Assembly (NCBI GenBank): GCA_947372535.1
Contig: CANBUA010000076.1
Location: forward strand, 1 to 17,672
Length of the DNA stretch: 17,672 bases
Reading direction: 5' to 3'
DNA from: Burkholderiales bacterium
Lineage (GTDB): Bacteria > Pseudomonadota > Gammaproteobacteria > Burkholderiales > Burkholderiaceae
This document shows positions 1-8,032 of the stretch, in pieces. A model generated the notes under the pieces. It was not told where the DNA came from. It worked only from the letters and a program-made list of their open reading frames with translations, and made no database searches. Position 1 is the first letter of the stretch. Each line of letters starts with the position of its first letter. The position numbers and the translations under genes were made by a program.

Positions 1-398
1 GAGATGCGCAGCGCAGGCAAAAAACCGGCGGTCATGTTGATGACCCCTTCAAGATTGGAGCGGATGTCCTGAGTCAGATCCTGGCGCAAGAGATCGGCTT
101 GCGTGAAGTCCATCTCATGCATGCCGCCAGCGTTGTTGATCAGCAATTTGACATCGGGAAACGCTGACCTGACCGAAGCCACGAAAGCCTCGACGGAAGC
201 CTTGTCACTGACATCGCAAAGATGAGTCGTGATGCCGGGAAAGGCCTGCGCCAGTTGCTTGAGCTTGTCCTCATCGCGGCCACAACTCACCACCCGCCAA
301 CCGCTGCGATGCAGCGAGGCCACAAACGCTCGGCCGATGCCTGACGAACCACCAGTGACGACAGCCGTCCCATTGCGGAAGTTGTTTTCAGTGCCCAT
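1..398 (-). CDS. Short-chain dehydrogenase/reductase, 3' part beyond the window
   Basis: This is the N-terminal part, about 132 residues, of a classical SDR; the gene runs off the left edge. Visible are the nucleotide-binding motif TGGSSGIG (residues 15-22), a CDV acid/turn motif near residue 61 and the NNAG motif (88-91). The catalytic Tyr-x-x-x-Lys would lie outside the window. The ATG at 398 is preceded by a purine-rich GAGGTGG on the coding strand and lies 26 bp after the upstream SDR stop, so it is probably the last visible gene of the leftward operon. SDRs of this type oxidise or reduce alcohol/ketone groups with NAD(P)(H). The substrate cannot be told from sequence, but context suggests a step in aromatic or ring-cleavage-product metabolism. 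Confidence 0.85.
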   Translation of the reverse strand, partial: MGTENNFRNGTAVVTGGSSGIGRAFVASLHRSGWRVVSCGRDEDKLKQLAQAFPGITTHLCDVSDKASVEAFVASVRSAFPDVKLLINNAGGMHEMDFTQADLLRQDLTQDIRSNLEGVINMTAGFLPALRI

Positions 399-424
399 CG
401 GTCCACCTCGACCTATCAACCATT

Positions 425-1219
425 TCAGACCACGCTCACTTTGCGCACCACTCGCTCCAGCAAGGCAGGTGACAGGCGTCCCAGGTACACGGCCAAACGC
501 TCTTTGCCCGCGATGACGATGCGGCCTTGGCCACGCGCCAGCGCATCCACGGCTTTGTGTGCAAACGCTTCGGCGCTCATGGCCTTGTCTTGCTGAGCGT
601 CCACCTTGCCGTGCGGCGTGCCATCAGAGGTCAAGGCGGACAGGCTCACGTTGGTGCGCACAAAGCCCGGACACAACACTGACACTTTCAGGCCCGCACC
701 GTGCACTTCGGCACGCAAGGCGTCGTGAAAGCCGATGATGGCGTGCTTGGCAGAGGCATAGGCCGACCGATAGGGCGTGGCCACCAGGCCGACCACCGAA
801 GACACTGCCACCAAGTGACCCGAGCCTCTGGCCAGCATGTGGGGTAAGACCACCTTCGTCAGCGCAACCGGCCCGAAGAAATCCAACTCCATGATCTGCC
901 TGTCAACCTCCACCGAGGTGTCCTTGACCAGCCCGCGCTGGCTCACGCCCGCATTGTTGATCAGCATGTCGATGTGGCCGTAGGTCGACAGCACCCCAGC
1001 GGCTTGCTCGCGAAAGCGACTTTGATCCGTCATGTCCATGGGCAGGACCAGGTGTTTGTCTGCTCGCGCGCACCTGGACTTCACGGCTTCGAGCACATCG
1101 GCTCGACGTGCAGACAGGATGAGCAAGGCCCCGCGTCGTGCCAGCTCGTAAGCCATGGCCTCGCCAATGCCGGATGAGGCACCAGTGATCCAGATCACCT
1201 TGTTTTGAAAAGCTTTCAT
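425..1219 (-). CDS. Short-chain dehydrogenase/reductase (264 aa)
   Basis: This is a complete classical SDR with a cytoplasmic Rossmann fold. TGASSGIG is at residues 12-19, NNAG at 88-91, catalytic Ser at about 141, and Tyr154/Lys158 in the YASAK motif. Its length is normal for the family. The start overlaps the stop of the upstream FAH gene in an ATGA arrangement (1216-1219), which indicates translational coupling and a shared function. It is followed after 26 bp by another SDR, so two dehydrogenases act in the same leftward operon. The C-terminal portion (VYLGRLSPALLERVV) resembles that of DHRS7-like, lipid-active SDRs, but this is a weak hint. Substrate unknown. It could reduce a keto intermediate or oxidise an alcohol on a side chain. 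Confidence 0.9.
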   Translation of the reverse strand: MKAFQNKVIWITGASSGIGEAMAYELARRGALLILSARRADVLEAVKSRCARADKHLVLPMDMTDQSRFREQAAGVLSTYGHIDMLINNAGVSQRGLVKDTSVEVDRQIMELDFFGPVALTKVVLPHMLARGSGHLVAVSSVVGLVATPYRSAYASAKHAIIGFHDALRAEVHGAGLKVSVLCPGFVRTNVSLSALTSDGTPHGKVDAQQDKAMSAEAFAHKAVDALARGQGRIVIAGKERLAVYLGRLSPALLERVVRKVSVV

Positions 1220-2205
1220 GAGGCGTTACTGATTCGGTGGCCGTCGACCACTTTGTTGCGTTGCACCCCCAGGTCGATGACGCCATCGGGGCTTTGAATC
1301 CGGGCTTCGACCACGTCGCCCACCTTGAGATACTGATCGCGCCTCTCTTGCACCTTGTTGAAAATGGCCCATTTGGCCGCCTCAGGCAACAAGGCACCCA
1401 TGCGCTGCTTGAAGGGGGACGGCACAGACAGTGCGCAACCAGCGGGTGTGCCGGTGGACAAGAGGTCCCCCACATACAGGTCTTGTACGCCTGACAACTC
1501 GGTGAGGGTCTCGGCAGGTCCAAACACCAGGTTGGCGGTCGAATCTTTTTGCCGCACCTGACCATTGACGGTCAGCGTCAACTGCAGGTCGCGCAGATAG
1601 CGCATCTCAGTGGCTGTCAACAGACACAAGTGAGGGCCGATCGGACCAAAGGTGCGAAAGCTCTTACCTTTGTAGAACTGCGTCTGCGGTATCTGGATGT
1701 CTCGCGCCGAGTAGTCGTTGACGATGACCGCACCAGCCACGAACTCATGCAAATTGGCGTCCGTCACCAAGGTCTTGGCCAACACATCGCGTTTGAGGAT
1801 CAGGCCAAGCTCGATCTCGTAATCCAGGAATCGCACGTGCTCAGGCTTGATCAGGTCGCTGTCGGGTGAGGCAATGCAGCTTGTTGCCTTGGTGAAGATC
1901 ATGTTGTAGGACTTGGCGTCGGGGTCCATGCCTGACTCGATCATGTGCTGGCGGTAATTGGCCCCTTGGCAAATGAACTGCTGGTTGCGCGTGACCGGGG
2001 ACAGCATCTGGACCTCTGCCGAGGTGAGCGTCTTTCGGCTCGCGGACTCTGAGGCAGCGAACTCCCGCAAAGCACCCACTTCATGACCGCGCAAGAAATC
2101 GGCGGTCGTGGCGAACTCACCGGACAGTGGTGCAATGCGCCCGTGGCGCAAGACACCCCACTGGACACGGCCTTGATGGGCAAAGCGAACAACGTGAATG
2201 GCCAT
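1216..2205 (-). CDS. Fumarylacetoacetate hydrolase (FAH) family enzyme, copy 1 (329 aa)
   Basis: FAH-fold enzymes cleave C-C bonds in, decarboxylate, or hydrate beta-diketo acids from aromatic ring fission, using Mg2+ or Mn2+. The metal-ligand pattern is visible: Glu130 and Glu132 in DYEIEL, Asp164 in NDYSARD, then KGKS (179-182) and TGTPAGC (251-257). I chose the ATG at 2205 because it has a good AGGAAGG ribosome site and because MAIHVVRF aligns with the start of the second FAH copy at 4389 (MATSVVRY). The reading frame stays open upstream to 2403 (66 more residues). The two FAH copies share layout from end to end and flank the dioxygenase/TetR pair, so they are probably paralogues working on related ring-cleavage products. 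Confidence 0.9.
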   Translation of the reverse strand: MAIHVVRFAHQGRVQWGVLRHGRIAPLSGEFATTADFLRGHEVGALREFAASESASRKTLTSAEVQMLSPVTRNQQFICQGANYRQHMIESGMDPDAKSYNMIFTKATSCIASPDSDLIKPEHVRFLDYEIELGLILKRDVLAKTLVTDANLHEFVAGAVIVNDYSARDIQIPQTQFYKGKSFRTFGPIGPHLCLLTATEMRYLRDLQLTLTVNGQVRQKDSTANLVFGPAETLTELSGVQDLYVGDLLSTGTPAGCALSVPSPFKQRMGALLPEAAKWAIFNKVQERRDQYLKVGDVVEARIQSPDGVIDLGVQRNKVVDGHRISNAS

Positions 2206-2399
2206 GGTGTTTACCTTCCTTGAAAGACTGACTGACTGTTTGGCTGCTGCAACAGCCTGATGCGGGGCCGCCCGCTGCGAGGCGGCGACTGACGGTGTGG
2301 GCAAACACGCGCTCCCAAGCACCGCGGCCCCGCAGCTGAGCGCACGACGACGGGACGGGACGAGCACCTTGCCGGGCAAATGTTTCACGGCACGTTGCG
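2206..2399. other. Gap between tetR and FAH copy 1
   Basis: This 194-bp stretch contains no convincing gene. It is open in the FAH copy 1 frame. If translated it would add a 66-residue extension with a twin-arginine-like SRRR followed by a hydrophobic stretch (ALSCGAAVLGSACL). It probably serves as the 5' untranslated or spacer region between the regulator and FAH copy 1. I see no clear terminator or palindromic operator in it. Confidence 0.4.
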
Positions 2400-3086
2400 T
2401 CACGTGGATTTCGATGGCTGTTGCAGCGTTCGCACCAGCAAGGAGTCAGGCGGGAGTTGCACCGCCTGAATGGGCTTGTCCACCAGCTTGCGCGCGGCGG
2501 CACGGGTCATGCCCAGGCCCAGCAAGATGAGCAGGGTGATCTCTTGTGGATAGGCATCCGTCAGGTCAGTGCGCATGCTGAGCGAGAACAAGGCCGCGCT
2601 CGTGGTACCGACCACCAAGTCCAGGCCCAGCATGGGGTCGGCCAGCTTGAAACGCCCTGTCTCGGTGGCCTCCACCAGGTCACGCAGCAAGTAGCTCAGC
2701 GCAGGCAGATGATCAAGACTGCGGTTCACGCCCAAGCGAGAGATGACGCGCCCCACCTGAGGGAAATGCCGCGCCGTGTGCAGCACCATGCGCACACCGC
2801 AGGCCAGGCGCTCGGCAGGGTCTGATCGATCCGCGATGGCCAAATCTACCAATGACAGCAATTCGTTGCCCACTGCCTGCAGCACCGCAGCCATGGCCTC
2901 GTCGGTGGTGCGGAAGTAGTTGTAGAAGGTCCCGCGTGAGACCTGCGCCTGCTCAATCAGGTCCTCAATGACGGTGTTGTCAATGCCCTTTGAAGAGAAG
3001 ACCTCCATGGCCGCCTCGATGAGGCGGATTCGCATGCGCTCGCGCTTTTCGGCCGCAACTCGGGTGCGGAAATCGGGTGTGCTCAT
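2400..3086 (-). CDS. TetR/AcrR-family transcriptional regulator (228 aa)
   Basis: This is a one-component repressor-type regulator. The N-terminal TetR helix-turn-helix lies at about residues 39-58, ending in the family signature VSRGTFYNYF. The remainder is a divergent all-helical ligand-binding domain typical of the family. It is transcribed away from the extradiol dioxygenase gene. The intergenic space carries two GTCA-based palindromes overlapping candidate promoters in both directions, so it most likely represses both itself (with FAH copy 1 and the SDRs) and the rightward dioxygenase-hydroxylase operon. Release by an aromatic compound or a ring-cleavage product is an inference from context. 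No strong ribosome site is seen before the ATG at 3086. Confidence 0.9.
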   Translation of the reverse strand: MSTPDFRTRVAAEKRERMRIRLIEAAMEVFSSKGIDNTVIEDLIEQAQVSRGTFYNYFRTTDEAMAAVLQAVGNELLSLVDLAIADRSDPAERLACGVRMVLHTARHFPQVGRVISRLGVNRSLDHLPALSYLLRDLVEATETGRFKLADPMLGLDLVVGTTSAALFSLSMRTDLTDAYPQEITLLILLGLGMTRAAARKLVDKPIQAVQLPPDSLLVRTLQQPSKST

Positions 3087-3125
3087 GTCGACAGGTTAGC
3101 TGATCGCGGTCAGTGAAAATGCCAT

Positions 3126-3154
3126 TTGCGTCACAGTGACGTTTATGTCATTAT
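3126..3154 (+). promoter_or_regulatory. Candidate sigma-70 promoter for the dioxygenase operon
   Basis: On the plus strand TTGCGT (3126-3131) and CATTAT (3149-3154) are separated by 17 bp. Each box is only a partial consensus match, but both palindromic operators sit across it. If real, transcription would begin near 3160. That supports a translation start at 3204 rather than the earlier in-frame codons at 3126 or 3153. Confidence 0.35.
3129..3141. promoter_or_regulatory. Palindromic operator candidate 1 (CGTCAC-A-GTGACG)
   Basis: This is a perfect 13-bp inverted repeat with 6-bp arms around a central A at 3135. It lies in the 117-bp space between tetR and the dioxygenase and shares the GTCA half-site with the second palindrome 17 bp away. 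A TetR dimer site is the natural reading. Confidence 0.6.
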
Positions 3155-3157
3155 GAC
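3147..3157. promoter_or_regulatory. Palindromic operator candidate 2 (GTCAT-T-ATGAC)
   Basis: This is a perfect 11-bp inverted repeat with 5-bp arms, centred at 3152, 17 bp from the centre of the first palindrome. It covers the candidate -10 of tetR on the minus strand. Two close sites suggest paired or cooperative dimers, as known for some TetR-family repressors. Confidence 0.55.
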
Positions 3158-3179
3158 GGCAATTCATGATTTATCGCAA
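3150..3179 (-). promoter_or_regulatory. Candidate sigma-70 promoter for the leftward tetR operon
   Basis: On the minus strand TTGCGA (3174-3179) is followed after 18 bp by CATAAT (3150-3155), a good -10 match. The -10 box is embedded in the palindrome 3147-3157, so a bound repressor would block it. It would give a 5' leader of roughly 55-60 bases before tetR. Confidence 0.45.
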
Positions 3180-3203
3180 GTCCAACCGCTCCGCACACCC
3201 ACC

Positions 3204-4343
3204 ATGCCTCACAACAAAGTCTTGAGGGCCCCACCCGAATACGCAGAAAGTGCTTTGCCTGCGCAGGTACAAAAACTCGTGCGCCCCGCACCCTTGCAAA
3301 AGGCCACCCAGTTGGCTTTTCTTCGCTTTGACAAGGCCGACTTGGACGAGGCGCAGCGCTTCTGGACCGATTTCGGGCTGATCACGGTCTCGCGCACACC
3401 AGACAAGTTGGTGATGCGCGGCGCCGGTTCGGCACCTGCAACCCTGATGGCGCGCAAAGCCAAGGTGTCTCGTTTCGTGGGAGCGGCCTTCACGGTGCCG
3501 CCAGACACCGATTTCGAGCGCCTCAAACGCGACAGCGGTGCACAAGCACTGGCTGCCCAGGCCGTTCCAGGCGAGGCACGCGGTGTGAGCCTGCTCGACC
3601 CCGATGGCAATGAGGTCTGGCTGATCACCGATTGGGCAACCGTTGACCCCTTGCCCCAGCGCGAATCCGTCCACCATCAGATGAATGCCTTGGGACGATC
3701 GACCCGCATCAATGCCACCGTGCGCACAGCCATTGAGCCGGCCACCGTGGGTCGCCTGGGGCACATGGTGTTGCAGACCACGGACTTTCACACCATGTCC
3801 GACTGGTACATGCGCCACCTGGGCTTGATCCCCTCAGACATTCAATACCTGCAAGACGGCACGCCCTTCATCACCTTCTTCCGCTTGGACCTGGGCGACA
3901 CCCCTGCCGACCACCACACCGTGGTCATCGCCGGCGGCCTGGAGCCCTGCTACGAACACAGTGCCTGGGAAGTCACAGACCTCGACGCCCTCGGGCAAGG
4001 CCAGCAGGTGTTGCGTGTCAATGGGCACGACCACATGTGGGGCATAGGCCGGCACTTGCTCGGCAGCCAGTTATTTGACTACTGGCGCGATGCCGACGGG
4101 TATGCCTTCGAGCACTACACCGATGGCGACATGTTCACCGCTGACCGGGAGCCCCACTACGGGCCCTTCACCACCAGCGGGCTCTGGGCCTGGGGGCATG
4201 ACGTGCCCGCCAGCATGTTTCCACCCAAGACGCCCGCCATGTTGTGGCGCGTGATCAAACTATTGCGATCAGGCAGCGTGACCTTCAAGCGCCTTTTGAT
4301 GATGGGCCAGGTGGTTGATACGCCGGCGCGCCCCTGGCTGTGA
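3204..4343 (+). CDS. Type I extradiol ring-cleavage dioxygenase, VOC superfamily (379 aa)
   Basis: It is predicted to open a catechol-type ring next to the two hydroxyls using Fe(II) and O2. There are two vicinal-oxygen-chelate domains. The N-terminal one (about 30-145) is degenerate and the C-terminal one (about 185-310) is catalytic. The 2-His-1-carboxylate ligands are seen as His187 (GHMVLQT), His252 (EHSAWEV) and Glu303 (YAFEHYTDGD). A C-terminal tail with GLWAWG and FPP follows, as in large-substrate extradiol enzymes. The frame is open back to a TTG at 3126, but the operators lie there, so I favour the ATG at 3204; ATG 3153 is possible. No start has a clear ribosome site. It is the first gene of the rightward catabolic operon, 45 bp before FAH copy 2. 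Confidence 0.88.
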   Translation: MPHNKVLRAPPEYAESALPAQVQKLVRPAPLQKATQLAFLRFDKADLDEAQRFWTDFGLITVSRTPDKLVMRGAGSAPATLMARKAKVSRFVGAAFTVPPDTDFERLKRDSGAQALAAQAVPGEARGVSLLDPDGNEVWLITDWATVDPLPQRESVHHQMNALGRSTRINATVRTAIEPATVGRLGHMVLQTTDFHTMSDWYMRHLGLIPSDIQYLQDGTPFITFFRLDLGDTPADHHTVVIAGGLEPCYEHSAWEVTDLDALGQGQQVLRVNGHDHMWGIGRHLLGSQLFDYWRDADGYAFEHYTDGDMFTADREPHYGPFTTSGLWAWGHDVPASMFPPKTPAMLWRVIKLLRSGSVTFKRLLMMGQVVDTPARPWL

Positions 4344-4388
4344 TGCCTCAGGTCTTGCCCAACCCACATTCAATCCAACGAGTCCGAC

Positions 4389-5354
4389 ATGGCTACTTCA
4401 GTTGTTCGCTACACATCACCAGATCAATCGGAGCAAGCCCAATGGGGCGTTCTGTTTGACAGGTACATCGCCCCGCTGCCGGGCACCTATGCCACCACCG
4501 CAGACCTCATCCGGCACGGGCAGGCCGAGGCACGCGCCATGACGGCAGACCAGGCCTGCATCGCGCTCAATGAGGTGGCCGTGCTCTCCCCTGTCACCAC
4601 GAACCAGCAGTTCCTCTGCCAGGGCGCCAACTACGGCAGCCATGTGCGCGAGTCCGGCAAGGATCCTGCCCACATGCCCTTCAACACCTTCTTCACCAAA
4701 GCGTCCTCGGCACTGACGGGGCCTTATGACGATGTGGTGCGCCCAGCCCACGTCAAATTGCTGGACTACGAGATCGAGCTCGGCCTGGTGCTGGGCCGTG
4801 ACCTGACAGCCGGCGTACAGGTCAACCCTGACCGGTTGCATGAGGTGCTGGCAGGCCTCACCATCGTCAACGATGTCTCCGCCCGCGATGTGCAGTTGCC
4901 CCAAGGCCAGTTCTACAAGGGCAAGAGCTACCGGACCTTCGGGCCGGCTGGCCCTGTGCTGCTCTTGCTGGAGCCAGCCGAGTGGCAACGCTGGCCCGAG
5001 TTGCACATGCGCTTGAGCGTCAATGGTCAGGTTCGGCAGGACGACTACTGCCGCGACATGCTGTACAAGCCACACCAGACCGTGAGTGAGTTCGCGGCGC
5101 TGCAAAACCTCAATGCAGGCGATTTGATCGCCACCGGCACCCCTGCCGGTTGTGCCGCAAAAGCGCCTGGCAAGTTGTCCATGTTCGTGGCCAACCGCAT
5201 CTTGTCCGAGCCCACCAAGTGGAAGCTGTTCATCAAAGGTGGCATGCGCAACCCGATGTTCCTGCAGCCCAGTGACGTGATGACCCTGAGCATACGCACG
5301 GATGACGGCGCCTTGGACTTGGGGCAGCAACGCAATGTGGTGGTATCCGCATGA
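4389..5354 (+). CDS. Fumarylacetoacetate hydrolase (FAH) family enzyme, copy 2 (321 aa)
   Basis: It is the downstream partner of the extradiol dioxygenase, expected to hydrolyse, hydrate or decarboxylate the ring-fission product. The divalent-metal site is seen as Glu128 and Glu130 (DYEIEL) and Asp162 (NDVSARD), with KGKS at 177-180 and a TGTPAGC loop. Sequence and motif spacing match FAH copy 1 closely throughout (for example SPVTxNQQFxCQGANY), so the two are paralogues. The last codons overlap the next gene (ATGA at 5351-5354), indicating coupled translation with the MDR oxidoreductase. Which product it acts on cannot be decided from sequence. Gentisate-type fumarylpyruvate hydrolysis is an alternative, but the neighbouring enzyme is an extradiol catecholic-type dioxygenase. 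Confidence 0.92.
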   Translation: MATSVVRYTSPDQSEQAQWGVLFDRYIAPLPGTYATTADLIRHGQAEARAMTADQACIALNEVAVLSPVTTNQQFLCQGANYGSHVRESGKDPAHMPFNTFFTKASSALTGPYDDVVRPAHVKLLDYEIELGLVLGRDLTAGVQVNPDRLHEVLAGLTIVNDVSARDVQLPQGQFYKGKSYRTFGPAGPVLLLLEPAEWQRWPELHMRLSVNGQVRQDDYCRDMLYKPHQTVSEFAALQNLNAGDLIATGTPAGCAAKAPGKLSMFVANRILSEPTKWKLFIKGGMRNPMFLQPSDVMTLSIRTDDGALDLGQQRNVVVSA

Positions 5355-6388
5355 GCACCGCCCAGCAATTGCTTTGCCTTGCGCCTGGGGACCCCGCCCA
5401 GTTCGTGATACGACCGCACGAGGTGGCTGCGCCTGGTCGGGGGCAGGTCCTGGTGCGTGTTGAGGCCAGCTGCGTCAACCCCATCGATGCCAAGCGCGCT
5501 ACGGGCTATGGGCAGCGTGTTCTCAAGCTCAAGGGCGCGGGGAGCTTCCCCCAGGTACTGGGCAATGACCTGGCCGGCATCGTTCAATCGGTTGGCGACA
5601 GCGACACCCGGTTCAAGCCAGGGGACCGCGTGTTTGGTCTGCTGCCCACCGGGTCCCAAGGGGCGCATGCCAGCCTGGTTCTGGCGCAGGCCAAGCACCT
5701 GAGGGCCGCACCCGCGAACTGCACATCACCAGAACTCGCCGCCCTGCCCTACACCTTCACCACGCTCTGGCTGGCGCTTCAAAGCGTGGGGCTTCATCAA
5801 GAGACTGCCAAAAACAAGAACGTGCTGGTTCACGGCGCCTCCGGCGGCTTGGGCCAGCTGGCGCTGCGGGTCCTGACCCGATGGGGCGCACAGGTCACCG
5901 CCGTGTGCAGCACAGCGCATGTACAGCTGTGCCGAGACTTGGGGGCAGACGCCGTTGTGGACCGGACGCGTCGGGCCTTGTCGACCCTGCCCTCCTGCTA
6001 CGACGCGAGCCTCAACTTTGCAGCCTGGCCGGACGACGCCACCTTGGTCAGCCGCCTCAAGCCAGGCGCCATGGGCCACGCCACCACCGTGCACCCATTG
6101 CTGGGCAGCATTGATGCAAACGGCTGGGTCAGAGGCGGGTGGCAGTTGTACCGTACATGGTCGGCCATGCGTGGCTTGGCCCAGGCAACCGGAGGCCGTG
6201 ACACCCGCTATGCCTGGACCATTTTTCAGCCCAGCACACAGGCGCTGGACGCCTTGGAGGCGCTGCTGAATGCCAACATCGGCCTGCATTTGCCCATCGG
6301 CTTGAGCGTACCGCTTTCGCAAGGCGTACTGGCCTTTGCCCATGTCACCCAGCAACGCGCAGGTCGCGCGATTCTCACACCTGAATGA
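5351..6388 (+). CDS. MDR-family NAD(P)-dependent quinone oxidoreductase/alcohol dehydrogenase (345 aa)
   Basis: This is a medium-chain dehydrogenase/reductase. The GroES-like N-terminal domain contains CVNPIDAKRATG (41-52) and GNDLAGIV (71-78). The NADP-binding loop HGASGGLGQ lies at 161-169. The structural-zinc cysteine cluster of classical alcohol dehydrogenases is absent. The protein therefore fits the zinc-free quinone oxidoreductase/RTN4IP1-like branch, which reduces quinones or enones. It overlaps the FAH gene by 4 bp and lies 18 bp before the FAD hydroxylase. In context it could reduce an unsaturated or quinone intermediate of ring degradation; this is inference. Confidence 0.88.
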   Translation: MSTAQQLLCLAPGDPAQFVIRPHEVAAPGRGQVLVRVEASCVNPIDAKRATGYGQRVLKLKGAGSFPQVLGNDLAGIVQSVGDSDTRFKPGDRVFGLLPTGSQGAHASLVLAQAKHLRAAPANCTSPELAALPYTFTTLWLALQSVGLHQETAKNKNVLVHGASGGLGQLALRVLTRWGAQVTAVCSTAHVQLCRDLGADAVVDRTRRALSTLPSCYDASLNFAAWPDDATLVSRLKPGAMGHATTVHPLLGSIDANGWVRGGWQLYRTWSAMRGLAQATGGRDTRYAWTIFQPSTQALDALEALLNANIGLHLPIGLSVPLSQGVLAFAHVTQQRAGRAILTPE

Positions 6389-6406
6389 CGGCCATCCGGA
6401 GCCCAT

Positions 6407-8032
6407 ATGTCTCACCTACCTTCCGAAGTTGATGTCCTCATCGTGGGCATGGGGCCCGTTGGGGCAGCCTTGGCGCAGCTCCTGAGCCGCTATGGCACCA
6501 AGACCTTGGTGGTCGACAAGGCCAAGGACATATTCCTGGCACCACGCGCCATCGCGCTCGACAACGAGGCCCTTCGTGTTCTGCAAATGTGCGGTCTCGA
6601 AGAAGATGCATTTGACAAAGTGGCCATCCCGGAGGTGCGCATGCACTCGCCTCTGTTTGGGCAATACAGCCGCGCCGTGACCGCCGGCTCTGTCGATGGG
6701 CATCCCAAGTTGGTCACCTTCTTCCAACCTCAGCTGGAACGCGCTCTGCGTGATCGCTTGCAGGACAGCCGTCACGTGACCATCGCCCTGGAGGTATCAC
6801 TGCTTTCCCTGAATCAAAATGCCGACGAGGTGATGGCTCAACTGCAAACCGCAGAAGGCCAGTCCCACCAGGTTCGTGCGCGCTACGTGGTGGGCGCAGA
6901 TGGGGCCAACTCTCTGGTTCGCCGCATTTTGGGGCAGGAGTTCAAAGGCAAGACCTTTGCGGAAGACTGGCTGGTGGTGGATGCCAAACAACTGCCCACA
7001 CCCATCGACCACGTCGAGTTCATTTGCGATCCGCATCGACCCACGCCTCACATGGTGGCACCGGGTGGTCGTCAACGCTGGGAGTTCAAGCTGAACCCGG
7101 GCGAGACCCGGGAGCAAATGGAACATCCAGACACGGTCAAGCGCCTGCTACTACCGTGGACCAAGGGCCAAGACATTGAGATCGAGCGGGTGGCGGTCTA
7201 CCGTTTCCATGCCCGGGTCGCCGAGAAATTCAAGGTGGGGCGCGTTCTCCTGGCAGGGGATGCCGCGCACATTACACCGCCATTTGTGGGGCAGGGCCTG
7301 GTCTCAGGTTTGCGCGATGTCGCCAACCTGGCCTGGAAGCTGTCGTGGGTCTGCCATGGCCTGGCCCGACCGGCCTTGCTGGACACCTACGACCAAGAGC
7401 GACGCCCCCACGCCAAGGCCATGATCGACCTGGCCAAGATGATGGGACGCCTGGTCATGCCCAGCAACCATGCGGCTGCATTCATGACACATGGCTCCAT
7501 GAGTTTGATGACCCGCATCCCTCGCTTGAAGCGCTTGTTTGAGAACCTGGAAATCAAACCTGCCAACCGATTCAAGGCAGGCTGTTTCGTCAAGCCCGTG
7601 CGTGGTGCCAAGTTGCGTCGTGGAGAGCCATTGCCGCAGGTGTGGCTCAAACCGCAAGCCGGAGGTGAAGTGGTGCTGAGCGACGATGTTCTGGGAACCG
7701 GTCTGGTCATGGTGGGATTCGGGATCGATCCGTCGGCTGGCCTCGCGCCTGCGCTGACTCAGGCGTGGGCTGAGAGTGGCGGTCGTTTCATTCAGATTGA
7801 CCCGCGTGGCCAAATGGCGCGGACCTCCGCGCTCAGCCGCTGGGAAGACCTCAGTGGCGCTTTGATGCCTTCAGTGGTGGCGATTGGCTGGTTGGCCATC
7901 ATCAGGCCAGACAAGGTGGTGATGCATGACGGCCCCAACACTGAGGCGTCGGCACTGCTGAAGCAAGCCATGAGCTTGTATGACCACAAGACTTGGCATG
8001 GCAGCACCAGCATCGCGTCCGTGCATGGATGA
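6407..8032 (+). CDS. FAD-dependent aromatic hydroxylase, MhpA/PheA-like (541 aa)
   Basis: This is a class A flavoprotein monooxygenase that would ortho-hydroxylate a phenolic ring with NAD(P)H and O2, making the substrate for the extradiol dioxygenase. All three family fingerprints are present: the dinucleotide motif GMGPVG (14-19), the DG motif GADGANS (163-169) and the FAD-ribityl GD motif GDAAHITPP (284-292). The C-terminal part has the thioredoxin-like region ending in IRPDKVVMHD, as in MhpA-type enzymes (usual length about 550). A CCGGAG ribosome site precedes the ATG. It is the last gene of the rightward operon, convergent with the AidB-like gene. It resembles 3-(3-hydroxyphenyl)propionate hydroxylases, but an exact substrate cannot be claimed. 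Confidence 0.92.
   Translation: MSHLPSEVDVLIVGMGPVGAALAQLLSRYGTKTLVVDKAKDIFLAPRAIALDNEALRVLQMCGLEEDAFDKVAIPEVRMHSPLFGQYSRAVTAGSVDGHPKLVTFFQPQLERALRDRLQDSRHVTIALEVSLLSLNQNADEVMAQLQTAEGQSHQVRARYVVGADGANSLVRRILGQEFKGKTFAEDWLVVDAKQLPTPIDHVEFICDPHRPTPHMVAPGGRQRWEFKLNPGETREQMEHPDTVKRLLLPWTKGQDIEIERVAVYRFHARVAEKFKVGRVLLAGDAAHITPPFVGQGLVSGLRDVANLAWKLSWVCHGLARPALLDTYDQERRPHAKAMIDLAKMMGRLVMPSNHAAAFMTHGSMSLMTRIPRLKRLFENLEIKPANRFKAGCFVKPVRGAKLRRGEPLPQVWLKPQAGGEVVLSDDVLGTGLVMVGFGIDPSAGLAPALTQAWAESGGRFIQIDPRGQMARTSALSRWEDLSGALMPSVVAIGWLAIIRPDKVVMHDGPNTEASALLKQAMSLYDHKTWHGSTSIASVHG

Noticed and set aside
4416..5330. Minus-strand open frame (304 codons) inside FAH copy 2
   Set aside because: It is antisense to a gene with intact metal-site motifs, and no recognisable domain is seen.
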